This document shows, in pieces, positions 1 to 7,352 of a DNA stretch of 10,965 nt. Location of the stretch: assembly GCA_016649925.1 (NCBI GenBank), contig JAENWO010000049.1, forward strand, positions 1 through 10,965, read 5' to 3'. The notes under the pieces are model-generated. The model made no database searches. It saw only the letters and a list, made by a program, of their open reading frames with translations, and was not told the origin of the DNA. The first letter of the stretch is position 1, and each line of letters begins with the position of its first letter. Made by a program: the position numbers and the translations under genes. The stretch is from Actinomycetales bacterium. Its GTDB lineage: Bacteria; Actinomycetota; Actinomycetes; Actinomycetales; Beutenbergiaceae.

Positions 1-369
1 ATGACCGGGTCGCGGACCGGAGATGCGCCGGTGCCGGTGTCCCTTCCCGAGGGCGCGGCCGAGCAGCCGGAGGGCGACCACCCCGTCGAGGTGTTCGCGC
101 GGGACGTCGACGAGCTCGCGGCCCACCTGATCCACCAGGCGATCGGCGAGCAGGGAGTGCCGGTGGAGCTGATGAAGAAGGAGCACAAGATCGCGGTCGT
201 GCGCTCGCTGCAGGCCCGCGGCATGTTCATGCTTCGCGACGCCGTGGAGATGATCGCCGCCTCGCTCCAGGTCACCCGCTTCACGATCTACAACTACCTC
301 AACGAGATCGACGACGAGAAACCCACCAGCAGGCGCACCGGCGGCCGCACCACCAAGCGAAAGGGTTGA
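1..369 (+). CDS. DauR/YheO-family transcriptional regulator, C-terminal DNA-binding part (probably 5'-truncated by the window)
   Basis: The protein fragment (122 codons) resembles the C-terminal half of YheO/DauR-type regulators, which normally carry an N-terminal PAS-like domain of about 110 residues and a C-terminal helix-turn-helix. Residues 1-28 look like a variable acidic and proline-containing linker. Residues 29-58 form a helical lead-in (VFARDVDELAAHLIHQAIGE). Residues 60-102 carry the family pattern of charged helix, 'RGMFMLRDAVEMIAASLQV', then 'TRFTIYNYLNEI', where the recognition helix ends in the characteristic YNYL. A basic tail follows (residues 110-122). No PAS domain is visible. 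The ATG at base 1 may therefore be an internal methionine of a gene starting outside the window, although a stand-alone HTH protein cannot be excluded. The stop lies one base before the PatB-like gene, so the two are probably co-transcribed and the regulator may sense a ligand linked to that enzyme. Family call is good; completeness is uncertain. Confidence 0.75.
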   Translation: MTGSRTGDAPVPVSLPEGAAEQPEGDHPVEVFARDVDELAAHLIHQAIGEQGVPVELMKKEHKIAVVRSLQARGMFMLRDAVEMIAASLQVTRFTIYNYLNEIDDEKPTSRRTGGRTTKRKG

Positions 370-370
370 C

Positions 371-1534
371 ATGACGCAGACCATCGGATTCGACGACGTC
401 CGGCTCGAGGACCTCCGTGAGATCGGGGGCATGAAGTGGTCCCTCTTCCCGGACAAGATCGGGGCGTTCGTCGCGGAGATGGACTTCGGCACCGCGCCGC
501 CGATCACGCAAGCGCTGCACGCCGCCGTCGACCTCGGGGTGTTCGGCTACCTGCCGAGGGCGGTGGGCGAGCGCATGTCGGAGGCGTACGCGCAGTGGTC
601 CAGCTCCCGGTACGGGTGGGACATCCCCGCGGAGAACGTGCGTCCACTCCCGGACGTGCTCGCCGGGCTGGAGGCGGCGATCAAGCACTTCTCGACGCCG
701 GGATCCGCGGTGATCCTGCCCACCCCCGCCTACATGCCCTTCCTCACCATGCCGCCGACGCTCGGACGCGAGGTGATCGAGGTGCCGATGCTGACCGAGG
801 GCGGCCGGTACGTCTACGACCTCGAGGCGCTCGATGCGGCCTTCAAGGCGGGTGGGAACCTGCTCATCCTGTGCAACCCCCACAACCCGATCGGGCGGGT
901 GCTCGAGCGCGGGGAGATGGAGGCCATCGCCGACGTCGTCGAGCGGAACGGCGGCCGGGTCTTCTCGGACGAGATACATGCACCGTTGGTCTTCGATGGG
1001 CATCAGCACGTCCCGTACGCCTCGGTGAACGAGGCGGCGGCGGGGCACACGCTCACCGCCGCGTCGGCCTCGAAGGCGTGGAACCTGCCGGGCATGAAGT
1101 GCGCGCAGCTCATCCTGTCCAACGACGCCGACAAGGAGAAGTGGTCCGGGATCGGGATGATGGCCGAGCACGGCGCTGCCAATCTCGGCGTGATCGCGAA
1201 CACCGCGGCCTTCACCGCCGGCGGGCAGTGGCTGGACGAGGTGATCGGCTACCTCGACGGCAACCGCCGGCTGCTCGCCGAGCTCGTCGCCGAGCACCTC
1301 CCCGGCGTGACGTTCACCCCCCCGGAGGGCACCTACCTCGCGTGGCTCGACTGCCGCGCCGTGGACCTGACCGAGCCCGGTCAGTTCTTCCTGGAGCACG
1401 CCGAGGTCGCCCTCACCGACGGCAACAGGTGCGGGGAGGCCGGGAAGGGCTTCGCCCGGTACAACTTCGCCACGCCGCGGCCGATCATGATCAAGACGCT
1501 CGAGCAGATGGGCGCTGCGCTGGCGAAGCGATGA
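371..1534 (+). CDS. MalY/PatB family PLP-dependent cystathionine beta-lyase / aminotransferase
   Basis: This is a 387-residue fold-type I PLP enzyme of the MalY/PatB group, whose members cleave C-S bonds of cystathionine or cysteine conjugates, releasing a thiol, pyruvate and ammonia. Some have other lyase or aminotransferase roles. Visible landmarks are the N-terminal 'VAEMDFG' (34-40), Tyr121 in 'TPAYMPF' for ring stacking, 'NPHNPIGRV' (169-177) with Asn172, 'SDEIHAPL' (199-206) with Asp200 to hold the pyridine nitrogen, and 'SASKAWNLPG' with Lys235 as the Schiff-base lysine. 'PEGTYLAWLD' (318-327) and 'NFATPRPIM' (365-373), with Arg370 for the substrate carboxylate, complete the site. Length is normal and no signal peptide is seen, so it is cytosolic. 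The ATG follows an AAAGGG ribosome-binding sequence ending about 5 bases upstream, and lies one base after the upstream regulator stop, implying co-transcription. The exact substrate cannot be read from the sequence; a role in sulfur amino acid breakdown is inferred. Confidence 0.9.
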   Translation: MTQTIGFDDVRLEDLREIGGMKWSLFPDKIGAFVAEMDFGTAPPITQALHAAVDLGVFGYLPRAVGERMSEAYAQWSSSRYGWDIPAENVRPLPDVLAGLEAAIKHFSTPGSAVILPTPAYMPFLTMPPTLGREVIEVPMLTEGGRYVYDLEALDAAFKAGGNLLILCNPHNPIGRVLERGEMEAIADVVERNGGRVFSDEIHAPLVFDGHQHVPYASVNEAAAGHTLTAASASKAWNLPGMKCAQLILSNDADKEKWSGIGMMAEHGAANLGVIANTAAFTAGGQWLDEVIGYLDGNRRLLAELVAEHLPGVTFTPPEGTYLAWLDCRAVDLTEPGQFFLEHAEVALTDGNRCGEAGKGFARYNFATPRPIMIKTLEQMGAALAKR

Positions 1535-1758
1535 GCGATGGGCGGTGAGCGGTGGGTGCACCGGTCATGAGCGGGTGACGCGCTCAGAAGCACCTCGGCC
1601 AGAAGCACCTTGCGGCGGTTCCCGTTGCGTTCTGCTAGCTCGCCCACGATCAGCCGAACCACCGTGGGACGGGGGCGACCCCGAGGAGATCTGCGCCCCG
1701 TCAGCGTCGTCAGCGTCGCCGCACGACCTCGCCGTTGTGCCGGGCACCCGAGGTGGAC
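1535..1758. other. Convergent intergenic spacer with short repeats and no convincing gene
   Basis: These 224 bases separate the 3' ends of the PatB-like gene (+) and the SpoIIM-like gene (-). A weak hairpin (CGGTG/CACCG, loop GGTG, 1550-1563) lies 16 bases after the PatB stop but lacks a T-run, so its role as a terminator is doubtful. An 11-bp direct repeat occurs at 1585-1610, and GTCAGCGTC is repeated back-to-back at 1700-1717. One minus-strand frame reads as a basic peptide (GRPRPTVVRLIVGELAERNG and onward, about 1600-1680) that could be a decayed regulator, but it has no clear start or family match. Confidence 0.5.
1585..1610. repeat. 11-bp direct repeat, period 15
   Basis: CAGAAGCACCT occurs at 1585-1595 and again at 1600-1610, separated by CGGC. 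The period of 15 keeps reading frame. On the minus strand both copies read within a Val-Leu-Leu peptide, which could point to a small duplication in a former coding sequence. No function is evident. Confidence 0.6.
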
Positions 1759-2754
1759 TCAGCCCGCCATCGCGACGGTGTCCTCGGCGTGCTCGGCGCG
1801 CACGTCGCCCGTCTCGCCGTCGCGCACCGCGATCCGCCCGAGCCCGATCGTGTAGACCCAATAGGCGGCCAGGACGAGCGCGCCGATCGTGATCTTCACC
1901 CCGGTGGGCAGGCTCGACGGCGTCACGAACCCCTCGACCATCCCACTGACCGCGAGCACCGCCACGAGCCCGATCGCCACCGCGAACAGCGCCCTGCCCT
2001 CCTCGGCCAGCGCCCGGGAGCGGGTGCGCGGCCCGGGCGAGACCCAGGCCCAGAAGATCTTCAGACCCGCCCCGGCAGAGATGAAGATCGCGGTGAGCTC
2101 CATCAGCCCGTGCGGCAGGATGAGTGCGAAGAAGAGGTCGAGCTGTCCGAACTCGTGCATCATCGCGGCCGCCTGGCCCACGCCCTGGGCGTTGGCGACG
2201 ATGATCTGCAGCGGGAAGTAGCCGGTGATGCCGAGCCCGATCGCGCGCGCCGCGATCCACGCGTTGTTCGTCCACACCTGGGCCGCGAAGTCCGGCGCCG
2301 GGTTGTTGGAGTAGTACGCCTCGAACGCCTGCTCCGCGTACAGACGGCGCTCGTTCGGCGTCCCGAGCGTGGCGAGGACCTCGGGATGGGTGGCGGTCCA
2401 CCAGCCGCTCGAGACGCCGACGAGGAGGAACAGCGCCATCATCGCCAGGGTCCACCAGCGCACCCGGTAGAACGCGGCCGGCAGGGAGATCACGACGAAG
2501 CGGACGACGTCGCTCCAGGCCGGCTCGTGCGCCCCGGCGATCGTGCCGCGGGCTCGCGCGAGCAGCGTGGACAGCCGGGAGACCACCGTCGGGTCCGGGG
2601 CTGCTGAGCGGATCTGTGACAGGTGCGTGGCGGTGGACTGGTAGAGGCTGACGAGCTCGTCGGACTGAGTCCCGGTCAGCCGGCGCTGCCCGAGCAGGCG
2701 CTCGAGGCGCTCCCACTGCGGCGCGTTGACCGCGACGAAGGCATCCACATCCAC
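1759..2754 (-). CDS. SpoIIM-like (stage II sporulation protein M family) integral membrane protein
   Basis: The protein belongs to the SpoIIM/DUF95-type membrane family common in non-sporulating actinobacteria, where it is usually found with RDD, MoxR and DUF58 genes. Numbering from ATG 2775, residues 8-90 form a soluble helical N-terminus (DVDAFVAVNAPQWERLERLL). Hydrophobic segments follow at about 107-127, 171-195, 213-245, 262-283 and 294-314. The signature 'LPHGLMELTAIFISAGAGLK' (220-239) is clear, and the tail is acidic. I prefer GTG 2754 (331 residues) as start: homologs as I remember them begin close to 'DVDAF', a GGCAGGG lies about 8 bases upstream, and ATG 2775 would share its bases with the start of the divergent RDD gene. 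GTG 2748 is also possible. Biochemical function is unknown. An actual sporulation role is unlikely for this lineage; a role in envelope or stress functions with the RDD/MoxR/DUF58 set is inference. Confidence 0.88.
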   Translation of the reverse strand: MDVDAFVAVNAPQWERLERLLGQRRLTGTQSDELVSLYQSTATHLSQIRSAAPDPTVVSRLSTLLARARGTIAGAHEPAWSDVVRFVVISLPAAFYRVRWWTLAMMALFLLVGVSSGWWTATHPEVLATLGTPNERRLYAEQAFEAYYSNNPAPDFAAQVWTNNAWIAARAIGLGITGYFPLQIIVANAQGVGQAAAMMHEFGQLDLFFALILPHGLMELTAIFISAGAGLKIFWAWVSPGPRTRSRALAEEGRALFAVAIGLVAVLAVSGMVEGFVTPSSLPTGVKITIGALVLAAYWVYTIGLGRIAVRDGETGDVRAEHAEDTVAMAG

Positions 2755-2760
2755 GGGCGA

Positions 2761-2766
2761 TACCCT
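2761..2766 (+). promoter_or_regulatory. Candidate -10 element for a leaderless RDD transcript
   Basis: TACCCT fits the actinobacterial TANNNT -10 pattern and ends 7 bases before ATG 2774. The transcript would then start at or next to the start codon, giving a leaderless mRNA. No ribosome-binding site precedes that ATG, which agrees. No convincing -35 is seen at normal spacing. Confidence 0.45.
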
Positions 2767-2773
2767 GCCACAC

Positions 2774-3724
2774 ATGTCTTCCGCGTCACCCGGGCCCTAC
2801 GCGCCTCCCTCCCAGGGCGGAGGCAGGTGGCCGACGGCGCAGCCTGGGTCCGCTGGGGCGTCGAACCTCCCGGGACGCCCGAGCGCCACGAGCCGGGTCG
2901 GCGTCGCGGCTGACTCCTCGGACCTGATCATCACCGGGGAGGCCGTCGCCCTCGAGCTACGTCCGGCGTCCGTCCTGACCCGGATGATGTCGGGCGTCAT
3001 CGACCTGGTGATCTTCGCCGTCGTCGGCGGCGGGATCATCCTGCTCGCGACCAGGTTCGTCACGAACGACTCCCGCCTCGGCGTCGTGGTCGTCTCCACG
3101 ATGGCCCTGGTGATGGTGGTCCTGCCGACCGCCGTGGAGACGCTCACCCGCGGCCTGTCCGCCGGGAAGGTGGCCGCCGGCATCCGCGTGGTCCGGGACG
3201 ACGGCGGACCCGTACGCTTCCGGCAGGCGTTCGTCCGCGCGCTGACTGCCGTCGGCGAGATCTGGTTCAGCTTCGGCAGCATCGCCCTCATCACGTCGAT
3301 CATCAACCGTCGGGGCAAGCGCCTGGGTGACCTCCTGGCCGGGACGTACGCGGTGCGGGTGCGGGGCACGGAGGTGGCCGTCGCACCGCTGCTCATGCCG
3401 CCGGACCTGCAGGAGTGGGCCGAGCGGGCCGACATCCGCCGCCTCCCCGACAACCTGGCGCTGCACGCCCGGATCTTCCTGTCCCGCACCGGGCAGCTCA
3501 ACCCCGCCGTCCGCATCGACCTGGGCCGGTTGTTCGCCGCGACGATGGAGCCCTACGTGTCGCCGCCGCCGCCCTGGGGCACGAACCCGGAGCGGTTCGT
3601 CGCCGCCGTGCTCGTCGCGCGGCGGGACCGCGAGTACCAGGCCGGCCTGGCGTCGCGTGCCAAGGACGCCGAGGAGGTCGAGCGGATGCGCCGGCTCCCC
3701 TACGGCATCTCCGACGCCGCCTGA
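2774..3724 (+). CDS. RDD-domain integral membrane protein
   Basis: This is a 316-residue RDD-family membrane protein from ATG 2774. Residues 1-45 are low-complexity, rich in Ser, Pro and Gly (PGPYAPPSQGGG). 'ITGEAVALELRPAS' precedes the RDD domain. Hydrophobic segments lie near 73-93, 102-122 and 156-177. Key family features are Arg and Asp in 'TRMMSGVIDLVIF', 'GLSAGKVAAGIRVVRDDG', and the cytosolic-side motif 'NRRGKRLGDLLAGTYAVR' around 178-195. A soluble C-terminal region of about 120 residues follows, longer than in minimal RDD proteins. An in-frame ATG at 2726 lies inside the divergent SpoIIM-like gene and is unlikely; no ATG, GTG or TTG occurs between 2774 and the conserved part. Function is unknown; some RDD proteins have been linked to ion transport. 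Divergent pairing with a SpoIIM-like gene is a recurrent actinobacterial arrangement, supporting joint function. Confidence 0.88.
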   Translation: MSSASPGPYAPPSQGGGRWPTAQPGSAGASNLPGRPSATSRVGVAADSSDLIITGEAVALELRPASVLTRMMSGVIDLVIFAVVGGGIILLATRFVTNDSRLGVVVVSTMALVMVVLPTAVETLTRGLSAGKVAAGIRVVRDDGGPVRFRQAFVRALTAVGEIWFSFGSIALITSIINRRGKRLGDLLAGTYAVRVRGTEVAVAPLLMPPDLQEWAERADIRRLPDNLALHARIFLSRTGQLNPAVRIDLGRLFAATMEPYVSPPPPWGTNPERFVAAVLVARRDREYQAGLASRAKDAEEVERMRRLPYGISDAA

Positions 3725-3779
3725 GCCACCCCCCGCCCGGTAGCCCGAGCCCCACCTCCCGCGAGCTCGTCCGTTCGCC

Positions 3780-3828
3780 GTGAACTCGTCACCTGCTGTT
3801 GACGGGCTCCCGGTGAACTGACGACCTG
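3780..3828. repeat. Pair of imperfect direct repeats (GTGAACT....ACCTG), period 33
   Basis: GTGAACTCGTCACCTG at 3780-3795 and GTGAACTGACGACCTG at 3813-3828 match at both ends and differ in the central bases. A related GAGCTCGTC lies just upstream, near 3762. Together they suggest a short dispersed intergenic repeat in the spacer between the converging RDD and nhaA genes. No rho-independent terminator with a T-run is visible there. Confidence 0.55.
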
Positions 3829-3836
3829 ACGGGGCG

Positions 3837-3889
3837 ACGGGGCGGCGGAGCCTCGACGGGGCTACGGGGCGGCGGAGCCTCGACGGGGC
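3837..3889. repeat. Perfect 26-bp tandem direct repeat, period 27
   Basis: The 26 bases at 3837-3862 recur without change at 3864-3889, separated by a single T. The unit is built around GGCGGCGGAGCCTCGACGGG. Partial copies flank it: GACGGGGC just before, and CCGCGGAG just after. The array ends 22 bases before the nhaA stop codon. This is likely slippage or unequal recombination between simple GC-rich units; a termination or attenuation role is not shown. Confidence 0.9.
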
Positions 3890-3911
3890 CGCGGAGTTCG
3901 GACTCGGCCGA

Positions 3912-5264
3912 TCAAGGCGCCTGCTCGGCGGCGTCGAGCCGCCGGCTTTCGTGGTGTCGCCCACGCCGCAGGAGGATCCCCGCTCCGGCAAGTGCCGCGA
4001 ACAGGGACGCCACCAGGATCGCGACCTTGACGTGGTCGTCGGGCACGCTTCCCGCGCCGAACGCCAGCTCACCGACGAGGAGCGAGACGGTGAACCCGAT
4101 GCCGGCCAACACCCCGATGCCGACGACGTCCGCCCACCCGACCCCCGGCGCCAGGTTCACGTGCCGTGAGCGGGAGATCAGCCAGGTAGCCGCCGTGATG
4201 CCGATCGGCTTGCCGAGGACGAGGCCGAGCACGACTCCCTGCGCCACCGGGTCACGCAACGCCCCGGCCAGGGAGCCGGAGTCGACCGCCACCCCCGCGG
4301 CGAACAGCGCGAACACCGGGACCGCGAAGCCGGCCGAGACCGGGCGCCACCGGTACTCGAAGAACTCGGCCATGCTGACACCGTCGCGCAGGTCCTCCGG
4401 CCGCCACCGTCTGCGCCGGCCCCGCAGCGGCAGCGCCGGCACCACCAGGCCCAGCGCAACACCCGCGATCGTGGCGTGGATGCCCGAGGCGTGCATGAAA
4501 CCCCACGCCAGCACGCCGAGCGGGAGGAGCAGCCACCAGTGCGTGATGCCGCGACGGACCAGCACCGCGAACACGGCCACCGCAGCGGCCGCAGCGCCGA
4601 GCCAGGCGAGGGCGAGCGTGTCGGTGTAGACGACGGCGATGATCACGATCGCGAGGAGGTCGTCCACGACGGCGAGCGTGAGCAGGAAGGCGCGCAACGT
4701 CGCCGGGAGCCGTCGCCCGACGAGGGACAGCACGGCGACCGCGAACGCGATATCCGTGGCGGTCGGCACCGCCCAGCCCCGGGCCACCCCGTCGGGCGAG
4801 GTGAGGTTGACCGCGAGGTAGATCAGGGCGGGCGCCGCCATGCCGCCGACGGCCGCGGCGACCGGCACGATCGCGGTGGAGACCCGCCGGAGCTCACCGG
4901 TGACGATCTCCCGCTTGAGCTCGAGCCCGACCACGAAGAAGAAGATCGCGAGGAGCCCGTCGGCGGCCCACGCACCGATGCTCAGGTCCAGATGCCACGC
5001 GGCCGGCCCGACCCGCAGGTCCCGCACGGCCGCGTAGTTGTCCCGCCACGGGGAGTTCGCCCAGACGAGCGCGACGACGGCGCCGACGATGAGCAGCACG
5101 CCGCCCACCGACTCCCCGCGCAGCGTGTCAAGGTAGTTGCGCAGCCCGCCGGGGGTGAGGTCCGTGAACAGCGGCCGGGCCGGGGCGTGCGCCGGCGGCG
5201 TGCTACCGGGTGGCGGGGTGTCTTGGCCCCCGCCCGGTGGCGCGGTGTCGTGTGCGTCGCTCAT
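3912..5264 (-). CDS. nhaA: NhaA-type Na+/H+ antiporter
   Basis: This inner-membrane antiporter expels Na+ (or Li+) in exchange for H+ and supports pH and salt homeostasis. The 450-residue product starts with about 30 disordered Pro/Gly-rich residues. 'TPGGLRNYLDTLRGESVGGVLLI' then leads into roughly eleven hydrophobic segments. 'FFFVVGLELKREIVTGELR' is the classic family stretch. Catalytic-site residues are present: Asp171 in 'ATDIAFAVAVLSL', the ion-binding pair Asp201-Asp202 in 'LAVVDDLLAIVII' (equivalent to E. coli Asp163-Asp164), and Lys352 in 'VLGKPIGI'. 'GIGFTVSLLVGELAF' marks a late helix. The ATG at 5264 follows CTGGAG at good spacing. A frame extension to 5312 lacks support and would put extra residues on an already long tail. 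The gene lies 76 bp downstream of ahcY on the same strand, so read-through from the ahcY promoter is possible. Confidence 0.95.
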   Translation of the reverse strand: MSDAHDTAPPGGGQDTPPPGSTPPAHAPARPLFTDLTPGGLRNYLDTLRGESVGGVLLIVGAVVALVWANSPWRDNYAAVRDLRVGPAAWHLDLSIGAWAADGLLAIFFFVVGLELKREIVTGELRRVSTAIVPVAAAVGGMAAPALIYLAVNLTSPDGVARGWAVPTATDIAFAVAVLSLVGRRLPATLRAFLLTLAVVDDLLAIVIIAVVYTDTLALAWLGAAAAAVAVFAVLVRRGITHWWLLLPLGVLAWGFMHASGIHATIAGVALGLVVPALPLRGRRRRWRPEDLRDGVSMAEFFEYRWRPVSAGFAVPVFALFAAGVAVDSGSLAGALRDPVAQGVVLGLVLGKPIGITAATWLISRSRHVNLAPGVGWADVVGIGVLAGIGFTVSLLVGELAFGAGSVPDDHVKVAILVASLFAALAGAGILLRRGRHHESRRLDAAEQAP

Positions 5265-5286
5265 CGTGCTCCAGGGGTCGCCTCGG

Positions 5287-5299
5287 TGGTCGCCGACCA
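5287..5299. promoter_or_regulatory. 13-bp perfect palindrome upstream of nhaA
   Basis: TGGTCG-C-CGACCA lies in the 76-bp gap between ahcY and nhaA, 22 bases before the nhaA start. With only one central base it cannot form a normal RNA hairpin, so a dimeric regulator site is more plausible than a terminator. Chance occurrence in GC-rich DNA cannot be excluded. Confidence 0.3.
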
Positions 5300-5340
5300 G
5301 ACTTCCCGGCACACCCTGTGGCCCGTCGCGGACCGATCAG

Positions 5341-6819
<1,479 letters not shown>

Positions 6820-6868
6820 GGTCACCAGAGTAACCGGGACCGGGAAGATCAAGACCGTCGCGAAGAGT

Positions 6869-6884
6869 ATATGTCGCGGCATAT
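6869..6884. promoter_or_regulatory. 16-bp inverted repeat, likely operator of the Xre-MNT antitoxin
   Basis: ATATGTCGCGGCATAT is self-complementary at 14 of 16 positions; only the bases at 6874 and 6879 break symmetry. It is notably AT-rich at the arms compared with the surroundings. It overlaps the first three bases of the + strand -10 element and sits in the core promoter of ahcY, so a bound dimer could block both. The downstream gene encodes an Xre-type HTH, so autorepression is the natural reading; binding itself is inferred. Confidence 0.6.
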
Positions 6885-6887
6885 CAT
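6882..6887 (+). promoter_or_regulatory. -10 element for a leaderless toxin-antitoxin transcript
   Basis: TATCAT is 5/6 to TATAAT and ends six bases before ATG 6894, which places the transcription start on the A of the start codon. No Shine-Dalgarno sequence precedes that ATG. Both facts point to leaderless translation, common in actinobacteria. A clear -35 is not seen. Confidence 0.6.
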
Positions 6888-6893
6888 CGTGTC

Positions 6894-7352
6894 ATGGAGA
6901 CTCAACCTGGCGATGTGGTCAAGTCGACGCGTGAACGTGCCGGTCTGACTCAACGCCAGCTCGCAGAACGCTCCGGAGTGATGCAACCCAACATCGCCGC
7001 CATCGAGACCGGTCGGACCCGTCCGACCGAAGACACCCTGCACCGGCTCCTCGACGCCGCGCGCAGCCGTCCTTCGCTCATCCTGGAACGCCACCGTGAA
7101 CAGGTCATCGAGCTGGTGCGCTCTCACCGCGGGCACAACCCGCGAGTGTTCGGTTCCGTCGCCCGCGGCACGGACACCACCGATTCCGATGTCGACCTGC
7201 TCGTGAGGTTCGAGCCCGGCACAGGGCTGCTCGAGGTGTCGGCGCTGGTGCTGGAGCTGGAGCAGCTGCTCGGGGTGGACGTGGACGTCGTCGGCGAAGA
7301 TTCGCACGGTCCCACGATGCAGCGTGCCCTCGCGGAGGCGGTTCCGGTATGA
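6894..7352 (+). CDS. Xre-MNT fusion antitoxin: HTH DNA-binding domain plus MntA-like nucleotidyltransferase
   Basis: This 152-residue protein has two parts. Residues 5-58 form an Xre/Cro-type helix-turn-helix ('RAGLTQRQLAERSGVMQPNI', then 'AAIETGRTRPTEDTLHRLLD'). Residues 62-152 form a minimal nucleotidyltransferase with 'FGSVARGTDTTDSDVDLLV'. Gly87, Ser88, Asp99 and Asp101 fit GSX10DXD exactly, and a third acidic residue lies in 'GVDVDVV' (Asp129 or Asp131). In studied MntA-HepT pairs the MNT protein neutralises the HEPN toxin by adding AMP to its RX4HXY tyrosine. All active-site residues needed are present, so activity is expected. Fusion to an HTH lets one protein be both modifying antitoxin and operon repressor; stand-alone MntA lacks this domain. 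It overlaps the toxin gene by ATGA (translational coupling), and its promoter contains a palindrome. An unrelated housekeeping nucleotidyltransferase is unlikely given the partner. Confidence 0.9.
   Translation: METQPGDVVKSTRERAGLTQRQLAERSGVMQPNIAAIETGRTRPTEDTLHRLLDAARSRPSLILERHREQVIELVRSHRGHNPRVFGSVARGTDTTDSDVDLLVRFEPGTGLLEVSALVLELEQLLGVDVDVVGEDSHGPTMQRALAEAVPV

Larger units (their letters stand above)
6866..6895 (-). promoter_or_regulatory. Candidate sigma-70-type promoter of ahcY
   Basis: On the minus strand, ATGACA (6895-6890; 5/6 to TTGACA) is followed after 18 bases by TATACT (6871-6866; 5/6 to TATAAT). Transcription would start near 6859, giving a leader of about 40 bases with no room for a riboswitch. 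The -35 overlaps the start codon of the divergent antitoxin gene, and the 16-bp palindrome lies mostly between the two hexamers. Confidence 0.6.

Noticed and set aside
299..1561. A 420-codon minus-strand frame opposite the PatB-like gene, and long frames opposite SpoIIM-like and RDD genes.
   Set aside because: All are mirror frames of confidently assigned genes with no recognisable motifs or start signals.
1759..2775. A true endospore-formation gene.
   Set aside because: SpoIIM-like proteins are common in non-sporulating actinobacteria and no other sporulation gene is present; only the family name is shared.
3837..3889. A CRISPR array.
   Set aside because: There are two copies of a 26-bp unit separated by one base, with no spacers and no cas genes nearby; it is a simple tandem repeat.
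6820..6893. A SAM- or SAH-responsive riboswitch upstream of ahcY.
   Set aside because: The predicted leader is only about 40 bases and shows no conserved riboswitch core or pairing pattern.
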